Shown piece after piece: positions 24,740-37,199 of a stretch of DNA of 64,000 nucleotides; the stretch's first letter is position 1; the number at the start of each line of letters is the position of its first letter. A model generated the notes under the pieces. That model had not been told where the DNA came from. It saw only the letters and a program-made list of their open reading frames with translations, and did no database searches. The stretch lies in contig CM022670.1 in the NCBI GenBank assembly GCA_012295275.1, positions 34,861,301 to 34,925,300 on the forward strand, read 5' to 3'. The stretch is from Chrysomallon squamiferum. Lineage: Eukaryota; Mollusca; Gastropoda; Neomphalida; Peltospiridae. The position numbers and the translations under genes are program-made.

Positions 24740-25271
24740 CAGTGGAACCTCGGGTTACAAACTTTATTCGTTCCCTAACTCGGTTCGTAAACCGAAGCAA
24801 TGGCAGACACGCGAACGCAACTCTCATTTTTTGCAATTATTTCTTTCTTAACCTCTACTGCGATACGTTTAAACTTTCCACCAGGTTTATCGCTTTCACT
24901 TTTAGTTTTCTTGAGCGCTATATTAGATAGGGTATAAAAAAAAATATACACATAAAAGCAGCAACACTTTAAACAATATCAGAGCAAAATCTATCGAGTT
25001 CCAATTGCGTATCGAAGACTAAAGACCCTAATTCATGATATATGCATGCCTATAATCCTTACTTTGACCCCCGTTATGACGTAAGCATCTATTCTTATCT
25101 TTACTAGATGTTGACGTCAAAACCGACGTCAAAAAAAATCTTGTCGTGGTGCGTCGCTGTAGTTCGTAACTAGGGACATTATTCGTGAACCGAGACAAAA
25201 ATTGTCCAAGATCACGGTTCGTAATCCGATTTATTCGTGCTTCGAGGCGTTCGTAACACGAGGTTCCACTG
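24740..25271. mobile_element. Tigger/pogo-like MITE, 532 bp
   Basis: The left end CAGTGGAACCTCGGGTTAC and the right end (reverse complement CAGTGGAACCTCGTGTTAC) form terminal inverted repeats. They continue with alternating TTCG and CGAA blocks inside, as in TcMar-Tigger non-autonomous elements. TA precedes the left end; the right flank is TG, so the TA duplication is imperfect. No transposase is encoded. It lies about 0.3 kb upstream of gene 2's first coding exon. Confidence 0.7.
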
Positions 25272-25370
25272 TGTTTTTTTATTTATTTGTTTTGTAAATG
25301 TAAAAAATAATGAGTTAATATGATCTGAAAAATGAGCTATAAACGCTACATAACGTTTTAAAATATAATC

Positions 25371-25373
<3 letters not shown>

Positions 25374-25442
<69 letters not shown>

Positions 25443-25464
25443 AATGTAAAAAAAAAAAAAAAAA
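25374..25464. repeat. Poly(A) tract
   Basis: A run of about 70 A, interrupted by GAAATGT, then a further A run. It lies about 145 bp upstream of gene 2's first coding exon. Confidence 0.95.
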
Positions 25465-25607
25465 GAATTAGTATACAGCCTAAGGTAACCAAAAGTTGAG
25501 TCACTGAAAAACTGCCTGGTTGAGCACATATTTAATATGCTGCATTAATTTTTCAGCTCTGCTGTGGCAGATGCATAACAAATGGAGTAAACAGCTGGGC
25601 TATCATA

Positions 25608-26948
25608 ATGAACGACATTGAAGTTCAACACCATGGATACAGACTAATTGAATTTGAAGAAACATACAGTATAAAACCAGAAACAATTTCTTTAAAACAA
25701 AGAATTTACACTTTCACTCACAAATGCTGTAGTATTGACTCTGTTAAGAATACTCTGACAAAACTGTTTCCCATTGTGCAGACTTTAAAATCTTACAAAA
25801 TAGCAGAAGACTTGCCAAATGATCTGATAGCTGGTCTCACTGTAGGAATTTTGATAGTTCCTCAAGGTGAGTTTTGTGAATGTATTTCTACATTAATTTA
25901 TCAAATATTACTTACTGTTTGTGAAATTCGGTAAATAATCTTCAGACACATCTATTCTTATATTCTGCACTTCACATAAAATTTCTGTTTTAAACTGTTT
26001 TATTTTCAAGATGATTTTCAAGATGATTTTCTTGTTTAATATGTTTAATATGTTTATAAAATATTACTTCTTGTGAAATTCAGTAAATAATCTTCAGACA
26101 TGTCTAATGTTATAAACTGTACTTCACACAAAATTTCTCTTTTCTTTTTTTCTTTCAGGAATGGCTTTTGGTGCTTTGTCGACTCTCCCTCCAATTGTTG
26201 GTTTGTACATCTCTCTGTTTGCACCTCTCACATATTTCTTCTTTGGTACATCACGCCAGTCTTCTTTAGGTGAGTTTATTTATAATTTAGTTTATAATCA
26301 GTTTCAGATGGTATTGTTAATTTTATGTTTAGACTGAACTTTGGTACTGGGCTGTTGTCATCAGAAGAAAATATGAGGAAGGAACAAAATATTCAGAGAA
26401 AATTTGTATTTTATTTATTTATTTATTTTTATAACAGAGTTGAACATTAGCAGACACTCTGGGTAAGCATCTTGTATTTTAGAACCTCCATTAATATTGA
26501 TTTAATATATACGTGTTGCAAATGGTCTAATAAAATTATTTATACTTTCTAATTCTTATGTTATTGTTCTGGGCAACATATTGTCACTAATAACAGTGTA
26601 TGATAGTAAAATAAATATGTTACAAAACATTTGAATGCCAACCATTTTCCTCCTTCACTACCAGAATGATGACATCACTGTGTACATGTGGACCATACTA
26701 GAATAAACTAAATAGACTGTTGAGTATACACTGAAATTTTTGAACTGGGTTGTTTTGTTGTTTTATTTTATTATTAATTAATGTTAACAAATAAACTTGA
26801 AATTTAACAGAAACAACGTTTCCTTTTTGTCACTATAGGCATGCACTGATTTTAATTAAAATCTCTATTTTTAATGATATAAAATAATATATTGCAGAGT
26901 CTTCCAGTTAAACATATTTTAAAATGTCTTATTTATGTATATATTACT

Positions 26949-27001
<53 letters not shown>

Positions 27002-27413
27002 TAGATAGATGGATAGATAGATAGATAGATACATTTTCTTTTTAATTCCAGGTTGTATTGCTGTTCTCAGTTTAATGATGGCAGACATTCTTGATAAATA
27101 TGATGAAAATGTTAAGAATTTAATTGTTAATAGCCAAAACAATTCCAGAAAAATCACAACAGAAGCATCATTTCAGATGTCATCCACAATAAATGAATAT
27201 GTTTCTGCCATTTCAACAACCCATTCTGAAGAAATATCTGAAGATAATGTAGCTAAAAGAATTGAAGTAGCAGGGGCAATAACTCTTGTTGCTGGACTAG
27301 TCACAGTTGGTATTATCAATTTTATTTTTAACATTAAACTACTAAAAATAATAATAATAATAATAATAATAATAATTGTAGTAGTAGTAGTAGTAGTAGT
27401 AATAATAATAATA

Positions 27414-27485
<72 letters not shown>

Positions 27486-30422
27486 CATTATGTATTCACA
27501 ACAAAAGCAGCTGACTGATGTTTAAGTAGTATACATTATACACTGTTTTGGGCTGGGTTTTTTCATAGATGGTTCTTGGGAAGTGTCACTTTGGTTTTGT
27601 TGTGACCTACATGTCCAATTCCCTCATCACATCTTTCACTGTGGCTGTAGCTGTCCATGTGTTGACCAGTCAGATGAAGAATGTTTTTGGACTTTGTTTA
27701 TCTCGACATTCTGGCACTGGGAAAGTTATTTTGGTAAGTAACTTATTATACACTATACAGTGCCTTAAGATCAATGTAAGGATCGAAAAAGTTTATGCCA
27801 TAAATTCTAGTTTCTTCAGATTGAAATGGATGGAAAATATGTACAAATTATGTGTTATAAACTATATTTTTTGTAGACTGAAATGGATAAAAAAATCTAA
27901 AAAGAAATCATTTGTTATAAAGTCTATTTTCAGGGGAATGAGGTGGATAAAGAATCTGTATAGAAATTAATTGTTATATTTCCCACAGAATGGAATAGAT
28001 GTAGAATTTGTATAGAAATTATAATGTAAATGCTATATTTTTTCTACATTGAATTTGTATGGAAATGCAGATGTTTCATTTAAAGTTTTATTAGAATAAT
28101 TGCATATGGCTGGTTCTGTAAAAAAAAAAAAAAAAAAATAAATGAATAAAAATAATAATGAATAATAAAATAAGGTAAGTTAAAATCAAATCAAATCAAA
28201 TAAATAAATAAATCCATAAATAAACCAATAAATCAATAATTAATTCTAAAAATCCATAGTTTGAAAATTAATTCATAATTATACAGCTTCTTGCAGTGTA
28301 TTAAAGTTAATAGAACCCGAGGTTAACAAAAAAGAAAAGAAAAAAGATTAGTACTGAATATTTAAAAAAAATTAATATTGCATTTAAAATAATATTAATT
28401 TTTAATTTTTAGACATGGTATGACGTGTTTGCCAACATCTCCAAGACAAACCCAGTCTCTGTGATCACATGTGCAGTTTGCATTATTGTTATATATCTCG
28501 TTAAATCACAGATCAATGAGAAATTCAAATCTAAAATGAAAATTCCTGTTCCCATAGAGTTCATAGTTGTAAGTTATAAAGGTTACATTTGCTTATTTCT
28601 TTTCATTCTTTCATTGGGTTATTGTTGTAAAAATCTCCTTGTTGTTTTGTTTACATTTACAAAATATGTTTTTAAAAGTTTGTGCAGATGGTCTAAATGC
28701 ATTTGATTGCAGATAAAGTTTTGTTTTATTCTAATTTTGGATGTAAGTATATATATATATATATATATATATTAAAGAAAAAAATAAAATGATAAGAGAG
28801 TGACTATTTCATATTATCAAAATGACTGTTCTTTATTTGTATGGTAAAGGAAAAGAAAATTAATTAAAAAACTAAATTAAATAAATAAACATATATAATT
28901 AGAACATTTATTACTATTATTTTTATTACTTTTATAAAGTTCATATATATTGTTAGTGTGTGTAATATAAATATGTGTGTATGTGTTTGTGCATGTCTGT
29001 GTGTGTATGTCTGTATCTGCATGTGTATGAATTTGTTTGTGTGTGTGATGTGATGTCATGTGATGTGTATTATGGGTGTGTCTGTATGTGTATATTAACA
29101 CTTTCTACAGAATAATTATTAACTGTATTTTTAGTCACTGCTTCGATTTCATTTACTCTGTAGATGATAACTGGTACATTAATTTCACACTTTGGACATT
29201 TCCAGACTAACTACAATGTTCCTGTTGTTGGCAACATTCCTGTTGGGTGAGTTTTCAGATATAACTGTTACGACAATCATCTGATATATATTTATTCATA
29301 ATGATAAATTGAAATAGATATAGAATTTACTTCCATATTCATTTCATGGAGAATGCAATATATTTATTTTTTATTAGAAATTTTTATACATGTGCTTCTT
29401 TATATAGAATTTTTTTTTTTTTATTACTTTGATAAAGTTTAATAAAGAAAGAAACTGGTAAATAATAGTATTTATAATTATAAGTATTTTAGCTATTCTG
29501 CATATTTCAGTGTCTAACTCTGATAATAAAACAAGGATAATAAAATATGCAATCCTATGTTACAAATAATAAATAAATTAAATCTTTACCTACTTCAGCA
29601 TGATTTAGTATTAATTTTTAATTTTTTAATTTTCTTTATTCAGCATTCCTGTTTTGCATGTACCAAACCCATTATTAGCAAAAGATTACATTATGCAAGG
29701 TTTTGTAATCATCATGGTTGCATACGCTCAATCAGTATCCACGGCAAAAACATTTGGTTTGAAGCATAATTACAAAATAGATTCAGATCAGGTAACAAAA
29801 CAAATATTCTCTTGTTAATACTTAAAACTTAAATCATAACACAAAACAAAATTTTAAGAAAAATTAAAAATGGTATTTCTTTCTACTGAATGTTGTTTGT
29901 CGTATTATACATAAATTTTCGAAAGAACAAAAAGATTTAAATGTGTTTGTATTTCAGGAAATGTTTGCCATTGGTTCAGCCTGTCTGGTGTGTTCCTTGT
30001 TTTCTGGATTTTTCACAGCAGCCTCTGTGTCAAGGTCAATTGTACAAGATGGTGCTGGTGGTCGAACTCAGGTTTCACTGAATATTTATTAGTTTTAAAA
30101 AGTCACTCATGTCCTGATGTGAATTAATGTAGACATGAAAATTAGTTAAGAAATATAATATAGGAAAGAAATCATAACAGGTCTGTCCTTTGGCAGAACA
30201 AATATTTACAAACAAAGAATAAGAAATTTCAGCTGTCCCATTAAACAAACTAATCATGAATTTTAAATTGTTAAATAAATAAGTAAGTAAGATGATATTA
30301 TAGATAAAATAACTGATAATAAAAAGTTGATATCCTTTATTTTATTGTTAAAATTATTGTTATTAGTATTATTGTTATTGTTATTATTATTGTTACTGTT
30401 ATTATTAATGTTGTTGCTATTA

Positions 30423-30459
<37 letters not shown>

Positions 30460-31806
30460 CCCTGGGCCCCTCATTTATTATACATGAGCATTTTCAAACA
30501 GGATCATATCCCTTTAGATTTTTTCTTTTAACTGAGATTGTTTGGTATGTTTTTTTTAATGTACTGAATATATGGGAAAATGAACACAACTAAAATGTAA
30601 AGGTAGAAAAATTGATAAAAATAGCATGCGTTTTTTTCTTTTCGTATATCTTTGTTTTCTTTTCTCATTGAAGTTTTAAAAGAGAAAACAAATGTAACAT
30701 GTTTCAGATAACCTCACTTGTTGCTTGTTTGCTTGTGATGCTGGTGATCATGGCTATAGGAAAATATGTGTACGATTTGCCACTGGTAAGTTACAGCTTG
30801 CAAATTTTTATTTTCCAGATAATGTTAAGTAGGAAGTCCATACTTAAATTATCTTGTATTTTGTTGAACATAAAAATATTATTGTCATTTTAAAAATTTT
30901 AATAATATATGAAACAGCAGTAGGTGTGCAACCACAAACAAAAAAAAAGAAAACTTTATGAGCTTAAAACATTTAATTCTAATATTTTAGCATTTGTTAT
31001 TATTTTAAATTTATCAGAAAGATAAAATAAATTTAAGTAATAGTGAGAAATTATTAAAAATATAATTTGTACTCCAGTTATTGTGTTAACAGATGATGTA
31101 TTTGTTTGACAATGGTGGGTTTTTTTTTCATATTAAAACAAATTTTAAAATTATATTTTTTATCTTTATTTTTTTATAAAAATTTAAATAGTGTGCATAT
31201 CATTCAGTTATCATCCCAAATAAATAATAAAATGAAACATGCACTTTTTGCATAGAAAACTATAGGTAATAATTTTAGTGATACATACCCTAAATTATCA
31301 CTTTAAAATTTTGAAAAAGTAAAAACAATGAACAAATAATAAAAAAGATATTAATTGTACACATATAAAGAATAATAATATGAGGTTAATTTCAGTGCAT
31401 CCTGGCAAGTATTATTATAGTGAGTCTTCGACCAATGTTTATGAAGTTGTTTACTTTGAAAACGTTGTGGTACAAGTCACAGTATGACTGTGTAAGTATT
31501 TTGTAATTTTTTTTTAGATATTTTATTATTATAATTATTATTATTAATTTATTTATTTTTATTTTTTTTTTTTTTTTGTTTGTTTATTTTTTTGATGGGG
31601 AAATATTAAATTAGTGTGTAGTTCAGCAAGCTGATTTAAAATAAAACAAAGAAAAAGTATGCATTAAAATTTATATAAAAGTTAACTTATATTTTCAAAG
31701 TCTCTAAAATATTTATATAGAAATAAAAAAAAAAATGTTTCAGAGAGATTATTGATTATTAATAGCCTTAAGGTTGATACAAAAATTGAAATAATATTAA
31801 AGCTTC

Positions 31807-31865
<59 letters not shown>

Positions 31866-34800
31866 AATAAATAAATAAATAAGTTAAAAGAAAAATATTT
31901 ATAAAAATATTTAGTTTATTTATAATACATAAATTTACAATAAGAATTCTAAAGTTAAATTGTAAATAAAACTTCAGACTGTATGGATTGTGACATTTGT
32001 AACCTGTGTTGTTCTCGACACTTACATTGGTTTGCTCATTGGTATTTTGGTGTCTCTGATTTTTGTTGTTGTCAGGACTCAGATGTGAGTATGAAAAATT
32101 TCATGTTGTTTACATGTCTTTTATTATATCTTCGGGAACTTGAGATGTAGATAATTTTTATTGTCGGAGCATGTCAGAAACAGTAATGCTGTATACTTTC
32201 AAAAACAACATAGTTCTATATTAACCACTGTTCCTGATATTTAAATACAGCATTTATATATGTATGTATGTTATGTATGTGTGAATGTGTATGTGTATGT
32301 ATTTAATGTATGTATGAATTTAACAAACAGTATGTATGATATATGCATATATATGTATATATGTATGTACATACAAACATATCAGGTATATATATACATA
32401 CATTTTTTCATGCATACATACATAAATATGCATGTGTATATATGTATGTATGAATGTATGTATATGAATATTTGTATGTGTATGTATATGTTTATGTTTA
32501 TCTATCTATGTCTATACATACATGCACACACACACACACACACATAGACATACACACATACACACACACACAAACACACACACATATATGTATATGCATA
32601 TGATGAAACTTCTCAAAACCAGATGCTAACAAAACTGATTTATGCATTTTTTTTATTAAACCTAAAACCTCAGTAAACGTAACACTTTAAACTTGTTTCC
32701 ATGGATATGATGGTATTTGATTTTGATCAAATAAAACAGGTTACTAATTTTCTCTCTGATTCGAGACCTGTGAATAATTTATCTACACTGCATAAGTAAT
32801 GGAACATGTTTTATATTCTGTCAGTTTAAACTGGGTTTTTCTTAAATAATTAATTATATATATATATTTTTTTTTGTTTCAGTTTATCTACTGTCATTGT
32901 GGGTGTTGTGAATCAGACTTCAGAATTCAGGTCATTGACCTGTTACAAACAGGTGTTCAGTGTTAGGTTGATAAAAACTCAGTTTTAATATTATTGATAG
33001 ATAATATTAATATTATTGACAGTAATATTAGATATTTTATATAAATACGTCATTCAAAACATGAATTTCTGCACACACTGATTTTTTTTATTTGTTTTTA
33101 TGTAAAGAGATTTTTATAACTTAGTGAAAACACTTTATAAAATGGTTTAATTTGAAAATGGTCTGAATGAATTGTGTGTGTTTATGTATGTATGTGTGTG
33201 TGTGTGTGTGTGTATGTGTGTGTGTGTTTAATATGGTTGCTAATTCTAACCATTTTAATAAACTTATAGTATCTGTTCCTCCCTTCATATTTATCTTATC
33301 TACCCCCTCTCTTTTTTTTGTACTCACTCATCTTTCATAGTGAGTCATCCTGACAAAAAACACTATCTGTCATAATATATTTAGTTCACGAATTTATATT
33401 CTTTAAAATTAATTTTTATACCAGGCTGCTGAAATATTATTACTCTATTTTTGCTATCATCATCATTATGATTATTATTATAATTATTATTACAACTATC
33501 ATTACTGTTAATATCAGTATTGTTATCATCATCAATATTACTGATTGGTTAATGTCCACATTAAGATAATGAAAAATGTAATATAAAAATTTCATATTTT
33601 GTGCAGGTGGCTGAAATTCCAGGTATTAAAGTGATCAGACTGGATGCACCACTTTATTTTCCAAACTCAGAAATGTTTGTAAAGAAAGTTTACAAACTGA
33701 CAGGCATTAATCCAATCAAACTGAAAAAATATCTTCATAAAAGTGAAAACCAGGTTTGTGTGTTTAGGTTATAAAAAAAATTCAAAACTTAGATTACAAA
33801 CTTTGTTTATTTTCTTTGTAAAGAAACTTTACAGACTGGAAAAATATCTTCATAAAAGTGAAAACCAGGTTTGTGTGTTTAGGTTATAAAAAAGTTCAAA
33901 ACTTAGATTACAAACTTTGTTTATTTTCTTTGTAAAGAAACTTTACAGACTGGAAAAATATCTTCATAAAAGTGAAAATCAGGTTTGTGTGTTTAGGTTA
34001 TAAAAAAGTTCAAAACTTAGATTACAAACTTTGTTTATTTTTCTTTGTAAAGAAACCCGATCAAACTGAAAAAAATATCATCATAAAAAAAAAAAAATAA
34101 AAAGTTCAAAACTTAGATTACAAACTTTGTTTATTTTTCTTTGTAAAGAAACCCGATCAAACTGAAAAAAAATATCATCATAAAAAAAAAAAAATAGTTT
34201 TCTGTATTTAAGTCTTCATTCATCTGTTATCACTAGCTCATAAAATTATAATGCCACTTCCACTGCCAGTATTGTGACACAGAGTACAGATGACAGATGG
34301 AAGTTATATAACCTCAGTTGTAATTCCCAGCAGTCCCTGTGTACTAAGTGATAAAATGCTTGCCTCAGGCATGTAGTTCATTAAAATCAGTGCATGAAGG
34401 TAAATCTCACAAACCAGTTCTGCAGTTTAAATCTGTCAAATGCTGTACTGCACTTTTAGTTTTAAAAAAATAAATAAAAATTAGTTGACACCAGTAAAGT
34501 TTTTAAATATATATATATATATATATATTCCTGTATCACTTAATAGATATAAATTATAAAAGGTTTCCGATGAAACTTAATAAATACAGTTGTTTAAATA
34601 GATATTCATAACATATGTTTTGGTTTCACTTATTAGAATATAATATTTCACATTCATGAACAAAATATACCGTTTAATTTCACATAATAGATAACATACT
34701 TAATTTATTTGTTTAATGCCTATGTAAAGTTCTTTCACCTCAGTTTCTCTGTATAATGATTATATAAACCTGGGATATAATGAAACAATATAACATATTT

Positions 34801-34892
34801 CTGTATTATAATTTATTTAGCTATTTATTTATTATTTTATTCATTTATTTATTTATTTCATTATTTCAGTATTTGTTTATTTATTTATTATT

Positions 34893-34937
<45 letters not shown>

Positions 34938-35470
34938 ATTATGTATTTATTTATTATTTATTTACTTGTTTATTTATTTAATTATTTATTTATTTAATAT
35001 TGTATAAAGTGATATAAAGGAATTACTAATCTAGTATATTTAGGAACTAGTTCTGTTTTTGTTTTTCATCATTCAGATATCACCTGATCAAGTCAGCTGC
35101 ACCGATGAGAATAAAGATTTAAAAATGTGTCAACACCTCATCACGTCATACTCGATTTGTCTGGTGTAACTTTCTTTGATTTGATGGGTGTCAGTGCTCT
35201 AGATCAAGTAAATTAAATTTAAAATAATAACTTGATTACTATGCGTATCAGTGAAACATAAATACAAATTTCTTCATTTCTGTATGCTTTCAGGGTTAAT
35301 AAAATACTGTGACAATTATTCTGACTCTATGCTTCTTTATGAGTATAAAATAGATTTACTGTTTACTTGTTATCTATTTTATTGAAAGTGAAATACTTTA
35401 TACTAATTTCTTGGTTACATAATATTTATGATTTATAGTTCAGTGACTCACACACTAAAGTTAAAAATTG

Positions 35471-35502
<32 letters not shown>

Positions 35503-36050
35503 TTCATATTTTCTATGTTCTTAAGAATTATTAAAATGGAAAATCAGAATTGCTTGATTGCTGCTTACTTCATTTAAAGTTAAATAATAAATTAAAAACA
35601 ATTAGTTTTTAAATGTTTGCATGAATTAATTTCAAATCAAAACAGACTTATTACAAATGTTCCCCTAAGAGTCTGTTTTAAAATCTAAGTAACTTGGTAA
35701 CTACATGATTAAAAAATGACCAGTGTATTTTAAAAATAATAATAAATTGAAATCACTTTGCAGAGTCTAATGCAATTTCAGACATATTTTATGAGAGTTA
35801 AAATGTTTATTTTATTTATTTATTTATTTATTTATTTTTAGGTTATAACAGAATTTGAAGATTTACATATTAATGTTTTAATTGCAGAAACTAGAGGTAA
35901 ATGATTAATGAAGTTAATTTATTTTAATAAGATCAGGCTATGTTATGTTTCAGCTTGGCTTTTCAATTTATTCTTTTTCCCAGTATTATTTTTCTAATTG
36001 TGCTTTCAGGCATGTTGTCAAATGTTATAAATTACAAATGAAATTAAGGA

Positions 36051-36081
<31 letters not shown>

Positions 36082-36160
36082 TTATAAATTTAATAATATA
36101 CAGCCATCAACAAATTTTAAATAGATTTTTAAAAACATATCTTAAGAGAATAATTTAAGG

Positions 36161-36196
<36 letters not shown>

Positions 36197-36541
36197 TCTG
36201 TCACAATTTGATATATACATATATATTTTATTTTATTTTAATATTTTACCATTGTTTTGTCTTGTTTCATTTTACTTAATTTGGATTATTAATTAATTAA
36301 TAAATTTATTTTATTTTATTTTATAAAATCTATATAAAAAAAAAAAATAGAAATAATTTATTTTATTTCAGAGACAGTAATTGGAATTTTGAGGTCGAAT
36401 GATTTTATAAACAAACATGGACACCTTATATACACAACACTGGAAGCTGCTATTTCCGCTGCAACGATTGTGAATAATACTTCCCAAACATCACTCACAG
36501 ATAGCAACAGAACTCAGCTGACATCATTAGTGCCAATGTGA
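25608..36541 (+). CDS. SLC26-family anion transporter, paralogue 2, frameshifted in STAS exon 14
   Basis: Same 16-exon architecture as gene 1. Exons: 25608-25866, 26159-26269, 27052-27305, 27569-27733, 28413-28568, 29164-29246, 29644-29791, 29958-30071, 30708-30785, 31396-31491, 31978-32084, 32883-32952, 33607-33753, 35077-35207, 35842-35896, 36372-36541. The N-terminus is 17 residues shorter than in gene 1. GTSRQSSLG and SVSRSIVQDGAGG are identical to gene 1. Exon 14 has lost 1 nt near 35128-35131, shifting the frame to a TAA at 35167. The predicted product is 626 aa, with all membrane segments but no STAS core. Exons 15 and 16 remain open in the original frame, so the lesion is very recent, a segregating null allele, or an assembly error. 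The 17 codons between the acceptor (25556) and the ATG are open in frame, so the true start could lie upstream. Confidence 0.85.
25905..26140 (+). repeat. About 150-bp tandem duplication in intron 1 of gene 2
   Basis: GTAAATAATCTTCAGACA and CACTTCACA(T/C)AAAATTTCT occur twice about 150 bp apart. The second copy abuts the exon 2 acceptor and corresponds to the intron end in gene 1, so the first copy is the added one. Confidence 0.7.
26565..26860 (+). repeat. Dispersed repeat, copy A
   Basis: It aligns by eye with 36735-37090: TAATAACA, ATGATA-TAAAATAA, TTTGAATGCCA, ATGAC(A/G)TCA, GTAC and TTTTATTATTAATTA occur in the same order. It sits in intron 2 of gene 2. No transposase or RNA-gene promoter is recognised. 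Confidence 0.5.
26951..27032. repeat. (GACA)n-(GATA)n microsatellite next to the exon 3 acceptor of gene 2
   Basis: GACA and GATA tetramers end about 20 bp before the exon 3 acceptor. Confidence 0.95.
27344..27483. repeat. (AAT)n with an internal (TAG)n block, intron 3 of gene 2
   Basis: The array begins about 40 nt after the exon 3 donor. Translation through the donor gives poly-I, poly-V and poly-N, which is not coding. Confidence 0.95.
27800..28075 (+). repeat. About 60-bp minisatellite in intron 4 of gene 2
   Basis: Four or five diverged units carry (A/G)GA-TG(A/G)A(A/T)(A/G)GAT followed by GTTATA and CTATATTTT. It occupies the same intron position as the unrelated minisatellite in gene 1 intron 4. 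Confidence 0.65.
30350..30461. repeat. (TTA/TTG)n array in intron 8 of gene 2
   Basis: Imperfect TTATTG/TTATTA trinucleotide array. Confidence 0.9.
31809..31861. repeat. (AG)n in intron 10 of gene 2
   Basis: About 26 AG units. Confidence 0.95.
32250..32592. repeat. (TATG)n/(CA)n compound repeat in intron 11 of gene 2
   Basis: Interrupted TATG/TGTA/TACA tetranucleotides followed by CA runs. Confidence 0.85.
33725..34190 (+). repeat. Minisatellite made from exon 13 of gene 2, unit about 115 bp
   Basis: The 3' end of exon 13 with its donor and the following ~60 bp of intron is repeated. The landmark ATCTTCATAA lies at 33731, 33846 and 33960, and the diverged ATCATCATAA at 34077 and 34174. The first two extra units each carry a 45-nt segment (33824-33868 and 33938-33982), preceded by a TTTCTTTGTAAAG acceptor-like sequence and followed by the native donor GTTTGTGTG. 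The segment is in phase 0 and would encode KLYRLEKYLHKSENQ. It is a shortened version of exon 13. Later units are decayed with A-runs. Gene 1 has nothing similar here. Confidence 0.85.
34325..34412 (+). mobile_element. Possible degraded tRNA-like SINE in intron 13 of gene 2
   Basis: AGTGATAAAATGCTTGCCTC followed by TAGTTCATTAAAATCAGTGC resembles tRNA A/B-box architecture. Heavily decayed; tentative. Confidence 0.3.
34805..35000. repeat. (TTTA)n low-complexity tract, intron 13 of gene 2
   Basis: About 200 bp of TTTA repeats ending about 75 bp before frameshifted exon 14. Confidence 0.9.
35077..35207 (+). pseudogene. Exon 14 of gene 2 with 1-nt deletion and premature stop
   Basis: The acceptor AG is at 35075-35076 and the donor GT at 35208. 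Length is 131 nt against 141 in gene 1: one 9-nt in-frame gap plus one extra missing base near 35128-35131. Upstream of the gap the gene 1-like frame reads ISPDQVSC; downstream the STAS core LDLSGVTFFDLMGV is readable only in the +1-shifted frame. The normal frame meets TAA at 35167-35169. Alternative acceptors within the exon do not rescue it: the one at 35096 gives the right phase but hits TGA at 35106. Confidence 0.85.
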
Positions 36542-36586
36542 ACATCATCATAAGAATGTTTTTGTGCAGATGCTATTTTATTTCAG

Positions 36587-36622
36587 GGTCTTTATTTATT
36601 TATTCGTTTCTTTATTTGTTTG

Positions 36623-36670
<48 letters not shown>

Positions 36671-36676
36671 TCTATT
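36587..36676. repeat. (TTTA)n in the 3' UTR of gene 2
   Basis: TTTA/TTTG tetranucleotide array starting about 45 nt after the stop codon. Confidence 0.9.
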
Positions 36677-36734
36677 TAATGTCTTAAACAATTCCTTTAT
36701 CGTTTCAAGTGATTATTATTTTTTGTTTTGTTTT

Positions 36735-37090
36735 TGGACGACCAAGCTTTGTTAATAACAAACAATGATAATAAAATAATACTATTATAAAGGTTTGAAT
36801 GCCACCGTTATTTCTTTTTACCTCTGAAATCATGACGTCATCGCGTACATTAAAGAATAATAGCTATAATTTTTTATTTGACAGACGAAACTTCGGAGCA
36901 AATCGGTCTGAACTGTACTCAAGATCACTGAAAAGTGGATATTTTTAAACTGTATTCTTGTGCTATTACATTTTATTATTAATTATGACTGGACAACAGA
37001 AAAAAATAAATAAAATAAATAAATAAATAAATAAATACATAACTTAGAAAACCTTTTTGCGTTTCAGCGAGCATATATATTAAACTAATT
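36735..37090 (+). repeat. Dispersed repeat, copy B
   Basis: Partner of 26565-26860, with the same ordered landmarks and a full TGACGTCA at about 36834-36841. It begins about 195 nt after the gene 2 stop. Confidence 0.5.
36770..36775 (+). terminator. Candidate polyadenylation signal of gene 2
   Basis: AATAAA about 230 nt after the stop codon. It lies inside dispersed repeat copy B, so the repeat may supply the signal. Confidence 0.35.
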
Positions 37091-37163
37091 GCAACTTTCT
37101 TAAAATCAGTGACGAATATCATTATTTATGAATAATAGCAAAAAATTCCTTTTTATGTTTTAA

Positions 37164-37199
<36 letters not shown>

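Larger units (their letters stand above)
17970..25556. other. 3' UTR of gene 1 and intergenic DNA to gene 2
   Basis: The 3' UTR of gene 1 begins here. After that I find no exon of the SLC26 family and no other gene. Contents are TTTA, TATC, CA, AG, AAT and homopolymer repeats (for example 18902-18947, 19345-19390, 20451-20580, 22788-22831, 23393-23442), a hAT-like end, two CRE-like sites and a Tigger-like MITE. The last four are listed separately. Confidence 0.6.

Noticed and set aside
24709-24930. 73-aa frame near the Tigger-like MITE
   Set aside because: It reads through the left terminal repeat of the MITE; its sequence is explained by the inverted repeat.
27569-27970. 133-aa frame starting with gene 2 exon 4
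   Set aside because: Only the first 55 codons match the family. The rest is read-through past the GTAAGT donor into an intronic minisatellite.
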